Assembly: GCF_014356525.2 (NCBI RefSeq)
Contig: NC_052505.1
Coordinates: 14,952,135-15,016,134 of the forward strand
Direction of reading: 5' to 3'
DNA from: Nilaparvata lugens
Lineage: Eukaryota; Arthropoda; Insecta; Hemiptera; Delphacidae
DNA length: 64,000 bases
The translations under genes were made by a program, and so were the position numbers. A model generated the notes under the pieces. The model did no database searches, had not been told where the DNA came from, and worked only from the letters and a program-made list of their open reading frames with translations. Positions 38,901-53,900 of the stretch are shown one piece after another (position 1 is the stretch's first letter; every line of letters starts with the position of its first letter).

Positions 38901-41900
38901 TAATAGTCTTGATGGTTGTAATGATAAATCAAAAAGTGAACAATTTACTCTATTGTAATTTAGTGAACAATTTACTATATTGAAACGTTATCGTTATATT
39001 TACATTTAAGATTTCTATTATAATACAAACTAATTAGACTAAACAATAATAAGGGCTACTCGCTTTGCTGCAATGCATCAATTTTTGTGGTAATGAAATT
39101 AAAAAGAATCTCAAAAAAAACACCTACCTTTTCCAGATGGCTTCCCCCTTGGCAATCACTGATATTTCGCGACGTTAAACTAATATTTTGAAAATCAAAT
39201 TAACTGAACCAGTGAATCGGGTTCAGAACCTGTCTCATTTAATAATACAATTCTTTTTAGACTGCCCGAACAGTGTCAGAAAAACTGATAAAACAAAAAA
39301 TTCTATCCTCTTCACCAGATCAGTCGAGCTCTTCCCCAAAGAGATAATTTTGGGGTATAAATAAACTAGTTATTAATAGTTGAAGCTTCGGGAGATTACA
39401 GTGACTACTGAATACTTCTACTGTTAAATCAAATTTTACCGCTATAAAATCACTGTGATGAGATGAAAATGAATATTTTTCCAGAGGTTTGTGGCTTATA
39501 GTACAAAATATAACAAGGTTTAGGGATGGATATAAATTATATTATGGAGCTTATGGAGATTACAGTGACTACTGAAGACTTTCACTGCTAAATTAATTTT
39601 ACCGCTATAATCACTGTTATGAGATGAAAATGAATATTTTTCCATTGGTTTTTGGCTTATATAGTACAAAATATAACAAGGATTAGGGATGGATATATTA
39701 TATTCGATTAGAGCTTAGGGAGGGTACAGTGACTACTGAAGACTTTTACTGCTAGATCACTGTGATGAGATGAAAATGAATATTCTTCCAGTGTTTTGTG
39801 GCATATAGTTGAAAATCCCACGACATACGAATTTAGGCAATTTTGATAAATCTATTATCTTATCGCAGGGATCGTGAAAAAATGACGTTCCAGTCTCGGA
39901 AACTAGTTGAAGAATATGAGGAAGTTATCGATGAAAAGGAAATGAAAGAGGAAGCAGAAGTTCTTCCAATGCTTGTTCCCAATAATCCAGTTCTCATTTG
40001 GAGCTTCACAGATGACTTGGCACCCAAGGTGAATCTGGAGGAAAGGATAATACTGTAGCCTTCATTTATTTATTTATTTAACAACAATGACAAAACAACT
40101 TAATCATAAAATTATTTACACTTAAAATGTAGATTGATAGAAGTCAAATTCCGATTTTTCTAATTACAAATAACTGAGTTGGATACTTATAATTTATAAT
40201 TTCTCATCCTTATAATGGGATAAATTCCCGAAACCAGTCGTGTCTGAAATTAAATAATAAAGAGTAATAGTAAAAGTTTGTAATTCAACTTTCAAGTCCT
40301 ATAAAAATCCTCGTTTTCTGTTCTCTTTCATTTTTAAGGTTGTCAAAACACTAGTTGCTGATTTTACGGTGCTACTGATGCCATTTGACTCGAACTCGAA
40401 AAGTTACAAATTATATAGAGTTAACAAGGAAATATTTACAATATTATTGAAGTTGATTATTTGGGTGTAAATTATTTTTTGAAATTTGGAAGAGAAATAG
40501 TTTAAGTTGAAACATGCTGCTTCTAACTATATAGTTAGGTCCACATTATAATGGCAGTGGAGAAAGATATGAGAACAGCGTTGCCGATTTCCGTTTTGCC
40601 ACTGCCTTCTAAAGGTAGCTTTTATACTGGTATATCTTATGTATTTTTCAACTGTTCATCCGTGTTTAAATGATCAATTATATTTTATTCGTCAAGTCAA
40701 TACATATATTCTTCAATACATTAAATAATACAATTTCATAATCGAGATTAAATATTTTGTTTATTAATTATATTTCTACATAGTTCAAAAAAACCTGGCA
40801 GCATTGCGGAGCTAGAAAAAGATAGCGCTATATACTTTGTTCAATGATAGACAAGGATAGCAACACCAATGTTAATCAAATACAGCCATTATAACATGGA
40901 GCTCACTATAGTTTGATATGTACATCAACAACTATTATTATTATTTGATTAATTAATACGGTAGCCTGTGTGTTATTTCACTTTTTTTGGAATGTATTCA
41001 CAACCTGAGCCCTGTTGCAAGATAAAATAATACAAGCTAATATTTTTGTGATTTCCTATTCTAATAACCATCTATTATAATATTATCATCGTATACTAAA
41101 ATATAGGCTACATTACCATTCTGATAACCATTCTCCAATGTACTAATATTATTAGTTTGTGGAATTAAATAGAGAATGCATTTATTCAAATGCTAATTAA
41201 TATATAATTATTATTTAACGAAAATCCTAAATAAATGCTGCAAATCACCCCGAAGACCTCTGCTACTGCAGACTTTGACAACAGGGCTAACAGCATTTGA
41301 ATAAATGCATTCTCTATTTAATTCCATCTGTAACTAGTTGACCGCTATGGCTTCGTATAAAATGAGCGCTGCTATCCAGAGATTGTCAGTTTGGTGTAAG
41401 GGCAAGCATTCCTGACTGGCAATTGGGAGGTACCGGGTTCGATTCCCGGGCTGGCAACTAATTTTTGGATAGTAGTTCGGGGTGATTTGCAGAATTTATT
41501 TAGGATTTTCGTTAAATAATAATTATATATTAGTTTGTATTTTAACATGCAATAGGTACCTGGCTATTGATGTCAAATGGATTTTTTTCTAATGTTGTGT
41601 AATTTATTTTCAGTTGCGTTTGGACTGTCCGTACGAGTTGTCGTGCATTCAGTTTTGCCCTCAGAATGGAAATATCCTGGCAGGCGCGACCGCCAGCGGC
41701 CAGGTGGTCATCTGGGACATCACTGGTCGATTGGAAGCCATTGAAAATGCCGACAACGAGCATACTGAAGAGAGTAAACATCGCAAACGCCTCGTATGTA
41801 AAATTCATTATTTATCAACTAAAATTGCTTCAAATAGTGTTGGTTTTTCAATTTATGTTGATTAGATTGTGATCCCGCTTCAGGAAATAAGTGGATGAGG

Positions 41901-44900
41901 TCGAGTGTATTCATTATGACCTTTCTCTCTAAAAAAATCTACTCTTGTGAATGATGTTTTTTTTTATTAGTAGTACCATAGAGAAACAATAGCTTAAGTA
42001 GATATCCCATGGTATAGGGTGTTTATGTCGCAACTTTTACTGTTATCTCAAGCCAATAGTCCACGTAGTTCTTTCCGGTGAAGCTGTGTGACTGGTAGTC
42101 TCTAATATTGTGCCGTTCATACTCTCTCACCACAACAAAACAGTAAAAATCGACAATAATTGACAGTAGTCGGCTTGAGTTAACAGTAAAAGTTGCGACA
42201 TTAACGCCCTATACCATGGGATATCTTCTTATTCTATATTTTCTCTATCGTAGTACTCACACGATGATTTACAAAGCAATATGAATTACATTACTTATCT
42301 GTATGAACTACACAGTATTGCTATGATAGAATTATTGTCAATTGATCTAAATGAATAACTGTAGTTTACAGCAATAATTGAATCTTTAGATTTTGTTGAA
42401 ATCGTGAAAAATATACAAAATTTGAAAATAAACTTGGATTACATGCGGCATCTGTGGCTTGGCTTTTTGCCATACTACGTACCAATGTCTCAGTTCTGTA
42501 TGTACCTTCTAAAATGATCCAATCTTGTTTTTATTGACGACAGTTTAATAATTCCATGATGGAAATATTCGCACATATACACACACACATCTTATTGCAG
42601 CTTTTACAGCGTACATTTTTGTCAATATACAATTGGAAGAAGTAGATACGAGTAAACCTATATTAATCACCTAAAATATGTTTCTCAAGAGGTATCTATC
42701 TCCTGGAAACTTGGAGCATGTAAAACTAAAAGGTATTACATATTTCCGATTCACAAATTATTTTCATCCGTATTAAAATTTGTGCTTTGATTTCGTAATT
42801 CAATAATCATTGATATTTCGCAGGAAGACTTAATGGACTGGACGAAAGATATCAGAACCAAGAGAAGGGTGAATGTAACTGCTATTTCAAGCGGCTCTTT
42901 CTCCCACAGGGAACGTTGCACAGACCTGAAATGGATTCATCCTTGCATTGAGGTAGTTATCAATTCAGAAATATCCAATAGCTGAACTATACTTGTTTCA
43001 AAATAATGCATCATAATTGAGCTTTTTCGAGTAGTACAATATTTTATACTGTTCTGTTTTTAACCTATTCAAAGGCACTCCAAATGAGAATGATTCATAA
43101 TATTAAGAAAGTCTTTGCAAAAGTAGTATCATGTCAGTTTCATCTACAAAGTGCGTCAGAGAAACTTACTTATTTGAAAAAAATCCCGTACGTTGAATTG
43201 GTCGTGTAGAGCGGCAGGAGGGGGCGTATCTGGAGGGTGAAATTCTCAAGTTTATCCTCCCTCAAGAAAATTAGACATCATGCTCTAGTCTAGAGAGCAG
43301 TGGGCCTTCGCAGTTGAGAACTTCTTTTCTAATGGTCGATCACCTTCCGCGCTTGATTTGAAATTCCTCCCCACAGACTCATTGCTGGCCATAATTCGTT
43401 TCTGTCGTGGGTTAACGCATTTCAGGAGTGTGGAAGTGTCGCTAAACCCAGAAATGGACTTCAACCAACCACCAGAACTCCAGAAAATATCGAAAGAGTG
43501 AGGCAGTCAGTTGTACGTTTTCCCAGGCGTTCGGCTCGCAAACATGCAGCTGCTATGGCAATTTCTGACTCCACTGATCGACGAATTTTCCATGAAGACC
43601 TTCAACTTCATCCCTATAAATTGGCTGTTATTCAAGAATTGACTGAACGCGATTTTGTTGCCCGTCAAAATGCATATGATATGCTGATTGACAACCTGCC
43701 TGAAGACGCGGTCATTTTATTTAGTGACTAGGCTCATTTCCACATGCGATTCGTCAATGCGATTTTTTTTATGGGGTTATTTGAAATCTGTGGTTTATGT
43801 CGATCGACCACGGACCATAGCACACCTCAAGAACAACATTCGCGACGCCAGTGCCAACATACCGGTTGATATACTGCAACGAAATTTAAAAAATCGACTT
43901 CATCAGTGTATGCGCAATGGGGGTCGCCATTGGTCTGTCTCATTTTTCAAGACTGCATGGGAAAAAATTGAGATATTGTATTCTCATATAAAAAAATATT
44001 AAAACAATATCTGAAGTACTTTGGTTTTTATTGACCTTTCAAAATAAATAAGTAAGTTTCTCTGGTGCACCTTGTATAATCTATAATAATAATACAGTAT
44101 AATAAAGAAAAGAATTGGCATATACACATACGGGATAAGAAATTTACGAATTCACGCGTTTGAACTACTCAACTGGTTAACTTGATTAACTTTGCTCATA
44201 GATTCTTAATTTAACTTAATTTATTTTTTTTTATTTCAAATTTCTCACGATTTCATTGTGTCAAGTTTTCAATTAGGCCCTTGCGGAGCACGGGTTACCT
44301 GCTAGTAGGTAAATAAAACATTAGGAACGATAAGCTGTTGTGTCCAATATAAAACTTTCAAATAATGAATTCATTCTTCTCACTCAATACTCCTGTTTTA
44401 GTGGGAGCTTTCAAAAATAATTTAAATGTTTTTACTTTTTCCCCCTTTACTATCTGAAAGTTGTCTATCAAACTAAATTCAATTTATATAATGTTATCCT
44501 GCATTGATTCAAATTGATTATTTCCCCCATTATTATTGAAAGTCGTCTCTCAAACTGAACCCAATTTATATAATGTTATCCTGCACTAATTTCTAACTCT
44601 TGATAATTATATCAAAATGAATATTTGTTTAACGAATTATATTTTTTTACGTTTATGTTTACACTATGAACTACTCCACTATCATGTTTATTCTTTTTCT
44701 TTTTTGAAAGTGTATTCTAATTTTTTGTTTGAAGTGTTTGCTAAATTTTTTTTTTGTTTCTACAGTTACTTTTTTCTAGTTTTCTCAAATTGGAGTGCTT
44801 ACTGAATGCTCGTTGCTAGCGCACAAACTTTGTTTTGCTTGCAACGCCAATATTTTATATTTTATTATTATTTAGTTTCAATAAAAGCTTTTGTATTTTT

Positions 44901-47900
44901 GTTAGTAAGTTTCTAATGTATGAAACTGAATTTTGTTTTCCATGTTTTGTGAATTATTTATATGAATTTGGCAATAAATTTGATTTGATTTATTATTTAT
45001 TCATTGTGAATAACATTTAAATTTCAATCTTTGATGATTGTATTATGCATGAGATTGAAGAGGTGTGTGTCTGTTTCCACAGATCAACAATCTGGGACAT
45101 GGGGAGCCTGTAGCTCCTGGGAATTTCTCTTATCAATTCGTCACAACAAGTCTTTGTGGCACAATACTTTTCTGGGATCTAAAATCAGATCCAATTGTCA
45201 AAGCGAAGTCCAAAAACGTAAAACCTCATCAGAAGATATTCTCGCAGTTATATAATCCTTATCCAGAGTCGCCGTTTGCTCCCTTGAACAATGCTTGGAA
45301 ACCATTTCTGAAGGTAGGCTGCTTACCGAACTAGGTATGATTTTTTTTAAAAACTTATTCAAAATATGTTCTATGAATCAGAAAATGTTTATTTTGTCTT
45401 TATAATTCTAGTTTGTGAGATCATGTAGGTGGCGTCTCCCATTCTCAATAAATTGGATATTCCGATTTATGCCGTTTTTCACAAATCAGGTGCTATTTTG
45501 TCAATTTATTCTTTGGGTTTGCTCATTTTAAGTCTTTTGGAATCCTGTGTAGGGTTCAATGACTCTGCAGTTATCATAGAGCACAACATCCAGGAATAAA
45601 TTGACCTCATAATGTCTGCTATGCTTGAAAGTGTCTGGATAATTCAAATATCGGCATAAACAATGTACCGTATCGAGAATATGGGACGTCCTATACATAA
45701 GTTGAACTCCCAAGCTATTCGAAACAAAAATCCACCCAAATCATAAAAAACGAATAAAAATGTTTTAAAATATGAAAAATATTATTAAATCTGAGTCACT
45801 TTTTTCGGGAAAAAGTTAATCATGCAGCGAAACCCTAAGTTGGAATTTAGTTTGGTCTGTGATCATCAAGCCTACTTATAATACCATGTAATACCATCTT
45901 AGTCTCAATCTATTGAGGTTTTAATGAATATATCGATTAATTCAATATATCTGACTGTTAACAGACAACGATTAGTGAATGTGAATCATGTTTACAGATA
46001 GTTGACATAGATATTTAGAATACTAGTTATTGTTTTTTTCTAATTGTCACATCTTCGTATTGTTTTTGTGTTTTTTGGTGAAATAAAAGTTTAATTGAAT
46101 GTTATATCATTTTGGTTCCATCAGTTACTTATTGATGGATTTCATAGAACTTTTTGTGTTATGAATTGAATTTTGTGTTATGGACGATATTATGAATTGG
46201 TTGGTTTCTAACAATCTAAATCTGAACTCTACCACTAATGATTAATATCTGTTTGTATAGATAAAACTTCCTGAGTCGGCTGGTAGTTCAGAAATCCTTA
46301 CAGGATTAGCTGTCGATCAGCCTCCAACCAAATATGATTTGAAAAATCAATTCAACCACCAAGGACCACAATACATGGAGGATAGATGTGAATATGGTCT
46401 TGGTAAGCTTTCAATTCCTAATGATTTTCCCAAACAAAGTAATTCGAGTATAAAGTCTGTATGATGTCATCAGTGGCTGGATAAGAGTTTTAATCATCCT
46501 TCTAGGTCATTTGGAAGAAATTTCCATTATAGATAATGATGATGCAAGCTTACATTCAAATAAATCTACAGCCATGAAAGTATTTGTCTTTCAATGTATT
46601 GAATCATCATGTTAGTTTCAATTCACAAATTTGAAAAGGTTTTTATTAAAAGTGTATAATGTATATTTTTCCGTTTCAGTGCATACACCAATTCTTGGCT
46701 ATTCAAGTCAGATCAACGTTGGAACACGCTGTGGTGACGTTGGCATAATAGAGCTGACGGGAGTGAAGCCAGGAACTAATGAACGTGAGTGACCTTACCA
46801 CAGTATACATACAGTATGGAAACTTGGCTAGTACCCTGGCACAAAAATCCGCCATCTTGTTAGGAAGTTCCGCATTGTAATAGTATTGATGGGAGGTTCG
46901 GATCACTTTACTGATCCGAATCAATTCATCTCGTTCACTGCCGCGAGCCAATCAGAAGACCAGGATTGGAACATCCTAAGGTCACGTGACGTGTCTAGTA
47001 TTTGTTCCATGTAAAATGCATTGGTTAGATAGGCGTTTGATTGACAGTTTCCATTCTGTACCTATTCTGTGACCTTACTACCTTTTCTTAAAAAAAATGG
47101 TTATTTTCCTGACAAAGGTTCTTGTCTACTTTAGAGTGATGCACATTGAGCACTTGACTGGTTATTATACAGAGTGTTTCAGAAGTAGTGTCCAACATTC
47201 TAGGGTATTGATCCTGGATGATAGGAGACTACAAATGTCGTATTTGAAGTGTCCAAAACTCAGAGGGTATCCTTATAACCGGCAATTTGTTTTTTCACAC
47301 CATTTCGTTCTTGAGAAAAAATTCCTAAGTGAAAAAAACAAAATGGCAGCTATAAAGATAACCGCTGAGTTTTGGACACTTAAATACGACATTTGTAGTC
47401 TCCTATCATCCAGGAACAATACCCTAAAATGTTGGACACTACTTCTGAAACATTCTGTAGTTTCACTATTATTTTAATTACCTAGAAATCGGTTTCAGTT
47501 GTTACATGAAAAATTTATTTCACATATATATTGACAGTTAATTAGTTTTTTAAACGCAATTCAGTACACATGGTTCATTTTTGAAATTATCATTAAAGTC
47601 GTTAAATAAAATTATAAAACGTACCTCTGAAATTTTTCTGTTCGCTTCTTAACACTTATTCTACAAAAGACATGTTCACCATATATTATGATCTGTTTAG
47701 TTGTTAATAAATGAAAATCAATTCAGTTTCTATACAAAATTGGAATATTTATTAATTTATTTATTCAGTCATCTACAATTATTACACTTATGTGAGAATG
47801 CACAACAGGTTTTGCCCAAAAATGTCCTTTCTCAAATTTTTGAAAAGTAACGAGTAAATACTTAACTTTGCAGTGGAATTCATCCAGAAATGGTATGATC

Positions 47901-50900
47901 TAGCTCATGATGGACCAGTTACGGGAGTTTTTCTTCATCCATTTTTCCCTCAACTGACTATCACAGCAGGAGGACATATCTTCGCTCTATGGCATAGCAA
48001 GTTTGAGGTGAGAATCATTTATAATTTTTAAAATAAATTAAATTATATTTCAATTAGGAAATTGAGCATGTCCGTCTAGAAATGAGGAGCGCATGGATCT
48101 GATGTTTTAAAGTGTATTTATTCTATTGCAATTAGTGTGATACATTATATTCGCTATTTAAAAACATTCTATGTGTTGCAAATGACAGGAATAAAGCTAT
48201 TTTATTGTATTTTGAATTGTGTAAAGCCGAATTTTTTCCCATTATTCAATGTATCCAGATATACCTCTAGAAATATCCGGCTATTCTTTGCTCATTTGTT
48301 TAAATATTTCATTTTATTTTGAATTGTGAAATGCCGAATTTTCTTTTTGATTTTTCATGATTCAATTTATCAGAAATATTACTCATACCAATAGAAATTA
48401 ATACGCACATTTGTTTAAATATGATAGAGCCTTCATATTGTATAGATCCTAATTGGCATTTGTTTGGCAAGCTGTTCATGATGTTCTTTTCATACTGTTG
48501 CATTTTTTGGTTTTTATTAATTTTGATCAGGTTTCTATCTACCAATAACATGATTCTCTAATTAATGATGACACTGAGCAAAATAGAGCAGAATTTGTCA
48601 ATAATCCATGATTTCAACTGAATTAAACGTAAAATATTATATGAGCCTACGAAATGTTACATCACTCCTCCGTTAATGATGGCAGTAAGCTGAATTTGTC
48701 AATAATCTAATAAGTGTTTATTTGACGTATTTTCAACTGAATTGAACGTAAAATTTGTTTGTCAGGATTATCCAATAATGTGGCGTCGCTATAGAAAGGT
48801 GCGCGTTACCGCATGTCTTTGGTCTACGCTGCGACCTTCGCTGTTCCGAATCGCGCGTGAAGATGGTTCAGTCGAGATCTGGGATTTGCTCCGTCAGAGC
48901 AACCAATGTCAGCGCGATATTATCGTCTCCGGCCAAATTTTGACAAGTAATCAATCTCACTTTACATTATCGAGCATAGTGTTAGATAAATATTTCCATA
49001 GTTAAGCACTTCGATTAGTTACAGCCTTAAATTAATCAATTGAAAGAAATCAGATCAAATTATATTCTCTTCAAGAAACCGTCCAAAAAATAGTTAAAGC
49101 TTTCAATTAATCAAATTGAAAGACATCAAATCAAATTTTATTCTTTTTAAGAAACATAACATTTTATTCTTTTCAAAAAAAGTTTACAAAATAAAGTAAA
49201 ATACATTAAGGGCCGGTTTCCGAGCTCGGGCTTTAGTTAAGTTCTAAACTTTAAACAGCTGGATTCAGAAAATTGGCTTTCCAAAAAACGGGGCGTAGTC
49301 GCAGTAAATAGTTGCAGCAAAATAGATCTTTATTTTCTCATCTCTATAATTGGAAACGTTTTTCCTTGACGAAATGAAACACTCCTAAATAATTCAAAAT
49401 AGCTGAAACTTTACACTATTTTCTTTTTATTTTATTTTGTATTCAATTTTCTAGTTTTTCAAAATCCTATACTATTAAACGAGCAATTTCTGTTTATATG
49501 TTTGGATGTTTAGATGTTTGAATGTTTATATGTTTGTATTTCACCGGATCTCGAAAATGGCTCTAACGATTCTCACGAAATTCAGAACATAGTTGGTTTA
49601 TAATATAAAGATTCGATTGCAATAGGTCTCATCACTGGGAAAATTCGCTGAAAGACATTAAAAGGATAATTATTTTTAATTCTTGGAAAAACAGCTGATA
49701 ATAATTATTTCGTCGTTTGTTGGTGATGGAAGTGAGTGAGTGAGTTCATGTGTGTGGGACTGTGTCAAAATTATGACTCAGCTGTTGAACTTTTGTAATC
49801 ATTCAATCAGGTATTCAGTGGCGATTGCAAAAAAGCCGGGCTATTTTCAATCCTGATTAATTCCAATAGATATATCTTTTTGAAATAGTATTCTCTGAAG
49901 TTAACCAGGTTCACGTGAAGTTAATCAGGATTAAAATTTAACCGGCTTTTGTGCAACTGGGCCTTTTAAGGGAAATTATTGCATTCCTCTGGGAATCAAT
50001 CTCAATTTACTGTGATTAGATAGAACATTTCTGTATGAATGTTATTATAATTTCTTTTTTCGTAATACATTTTTCATGCTTTTGTACTCCAGAGCGAAGC
50101 TCGGTCCCCGATATTTTAATTTAAACGTGACTTTTACTATGACTGCGAATACGCACCGTTTCGGAAAGCCAATTTTCTAACTCCAGCTGTTTAAAGTCTA
50201 GAACTTAGCTAAATCCCGATCTCGGAAACCGGCCCTTGAAGAAAAGGAAATTTTATTAATTATTTGCAGTTTAAATGCTTCTTAAAACACTTGAGCTGAG
50301 TTTCAATTGCTGGGATCAACTATCTTGATTTACACGAATGTTGAATCTTTAGTGAGGTCTACGTTATAATGGCAGTGGAGATTCTCTGCCGATTCTCTGC
50401 CTTGTCACTGCTTTCTATAGAGGATAGCTGATACCAGCATATCTGATGTAATATTAACTGTTCTTGCTTTTAAAAATAATCAAGTAATATATTCGCCAAG
50501 AAAATATATTTTCTAATGAATTATTATTATTTTTTTTAATTGAAATGAAATATTTTATTGTATTTTGTTAATTTATATCTCTTCATTGTTAAGAAACGAT
50601 CTGGCAGTGTTGCAGAGGTAGAAAAGTATAGCAATTTGCTTTGTCGAATGATACACAAGTATAGCAACACCAATGCTAATCAAATACTGCCATTATAACG
50701 TGAACCTCACAATAGAAAACTGACAGATCAACTGGATCGATATGTGTGGTAAGGTTAGCATTTCAACTGCAACTGTTGAATGGGGAAGGAAACTTGCAAC
50801 ATATAATACCATCCAGTAATATACTGATATCGAATTGAAATTCATCTTGCTTGTTGCAACCCTATATCACATCAACATCCAAGAACGGAACGAACTTAAT

Positions 50901-53900
50901 CATTCAAGTTATAACCCTCCTAATAAAGTTTATATTTATTGTATGGTTAACTTGTTGAAATTGAATATAATAAATTAATCATTCACGTGTACAAAATATT
51001 CACAAAATAGAACAAATTGATACAACAAACAAATATTTCTTTCAGTTCATAGCTTGTCTGGTTTCATTTCCATATAATTACAATAATACAGTATATTTCA
51101 ATATTGTTGAAAGTTAACAAAAGTTAATACTCACAAAAAGTGCAATACTGGAGTTGGTTACTGTTGCATACCATTTATCAAGAACTTTCAAGCTTAGAAA
51201 CGATTATTGTGGTTCTAGTTTGGAATTTCTAATTATTCCTATTGGCCCTTTTTATCCTAATTGGTGGTCGGTCGTTTTGTTTCTGCTCTATCAATCTCTG
51301 TAATTTCACACGAGATAAAACACTATATTCTAGAATAAAAGATGATTTCATATTTTTGAATCAACGTACTATAATGTAAATAACCTACAAATTCAGAGAA
51401 GTATGGCTTGATTCGATAGAAACTAATGATGCTGTAGATTTAAAATATTTCATAAAAATATAAAAAGCTCACTGATACGCGAATGGATTGAATTAGCATT
51501 GTAAATCCCTACACTCTTATTAATTTGCTTTCATAACTATGAATGGTTTTACTGTTGTGCTATTTAATAATTTGATCTCAACTTTTCAATTTAGCCATTG
51601 CTGGTGGTCCTTTGCCGTTGCCCAGAGGACTCCTTGGAATTGCTGATTACAATAGTACTATGAGAATGTTCTACATCCCCTGGCAATACCAAGTATGGAC
51701 TGAAGATGAGGTGAGACTAAATAATCGGCTGTGCCTAATTGATTCAAGTAATTCTTTATGAACACATTCACACACAATTATTACATTACTGCGATAGCTA
51801 CTACAAAACCAAAAGTCTTGCAATGTTGTAAAAGCGGCTGACCATCTAGTAAATTCTGATAGATGGTCAGAATATGTGCTCTCATAAAGATTGTCTCACC
51901 AAGATAATCTATTTATGATATAATGAAGGAAAGAATTGGCTTATACCCTTACGGGATAGGAAATTGACGAATGACGCATCATCACGCCTGAACTACCGAA
52001 CTGATCAACTTCAAATTTTGCTTATAGATTCTCAATTTACCAAGGATGGAGGATGGATTTAGGCCTATTTTAAATTCTTCAAGATTTCAATAGGTCAAGA
52101 TTTAGACCCAAGTTAAGACCCAAGTTTTATTGTAATAATGGAGGAAATCCATAAAATCAGCAAGCGGAGAACAGAAAGAAAGATAGAGGGACGTTGGAAC
52201 TTGAGGCCAATCCTTGTTTACGCTCTGTTGTTCGCGGATGACATAGTGCTGATTGCAGACTCGGAAAGAAAACTAAAAGAAGATGTAATTGAGTGGAATG
52301 AGGAGATAAAGAGGAAAGGCATAGAACTGTATGTCAATAAGTGCAAAATGATGGTGGTAAATGGAAATGGAGGAGAGAGAGAGTTGTGATCGATGTGGAA
52401 GGTCATCAGATGGAGCAGGTCGAATCATCTGGGAACAGTAATCAATGAAGATGGAATATTAGATAATGAAATTAGAAATAGAATTTCTAAAGCTAGCCGA
52501 GTTTTCTATGGTACAAGAGACTGTATTTTTAAGAAGAAAAAAGTGAGTACCACAGTGAAGAATAGGGTATATAAAAGTAGTATAGAACCTATAGTCTTGT
52601 AGTGGAAAGTTGGCCCTTGAAATCACCACAATTGAGTAGAGTTAGGGTAGTTGCAATGAAGTGTCATAGAACAACGGCTGGAAGAACATTGAAGAATAGA
52701 ATAAAAGGCGACCGGATCATAGAGGAAATTGGAATGAAAGATATAAAATAAGTTGTAGATAAGAAACAATTAGGATGGTGGGGTCATCTACAGAGGATGG
52801 TTGATGAAAGAAAAGTCAAGCAGTATGCAAATATGGTAGTGGGAGGTGGGAGGAGGAGGAGAGGACGTCCTAGGTACTCGTATGATGAGCACATAAGAAG
52901 ATTGGGTGGGAGAGGAGAGAGGGAAGACTGTAGGGCATATGCGCAGGCTGGCTGTGGATCGGGACAACTGGAGGCGGTGATCCGAGGCTTCCCCGACGCT
53001 GTGAGGTACAACGGGGCAGAGATAAATAAGAATTTAAGACCATTGTGGAGCACGGGTTGCCTGCTAGTATTTTATAAAAGTTATAAATTTTATAAGTAAA
53101 ATTGATGAAACATGATTCAGTATGATTTTAAATGTGACACACAGGAATGATGATGGAAATTATCGCAGGGTACTGTTATTTTGTAAACATCAACTATTTC
53201 AAGTACAATTTTGAAATCGGTGGATTCCCTAAAAGCCAAATCAAATTACAAAAAGCTATTTTAATACGGTACAGATTTTTTCAAGTCAAATTGAAATGCC
53301 TCTTCTCAATTAGAAATTAGCTTACTGAAGCCAGATTGAAATCGGGTCTGAATACGGCCCTCAAGTTTTCTGTCTTATCTTGTAAAATAAATGTTCATGT
53401 ATTAATTCGTTACATGAATACCATCAACATTTATCAATTATTAATTTGATACATGAATTCTTATCACTACAGGGGAAAATAAAACTAATAGTAAAATGAT
53501 TCAATACCTTGAGATTGATAATCATAGAGAATGAAATTATTTTTAGAAGATTATTTATCAATCTATTCCGAGCTGTGATGTATTAACACACGTTTTTGAT
53601 GTTTTTTTGCAACGACGTGCAGTCAATTATTGAAGTAAATGAACAATTTTGTTTTCTTACTGTCTGCAGTACTTTTGAACGGCATGCGTCCATTTTCACA
53701 GTGGAAACATGAGAAAACACTGTTGAAAATGGACGCTTGCCGTTCGAAAGTTCTACAGTTAGTAAGTGAAGAAAATTGCTTATTTAATTGAATAATTGAT
53801 TGCAAGTCGTTGTAAAAAAACATCAAAACCGAGTGCTATATTTGTTTTGTTTTTGAATTGTTTCTCATAGACTGAAAATTACAACGAATTACAAAGAATG

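Noticed and set aside
41384..41457. Functional host tRNA-Ala gene
   Set aside because: GGC anticodon is not used in eukaryotes, the D stem does not pair, and the sequence is embedded in a repeat with a relative at 58200-58440.
47097..47477. 126-codon open frame as a gene
   Set aside because: It runs through both arms of a palindromic TA-flanked MITE; the protein has no recognisable motif.
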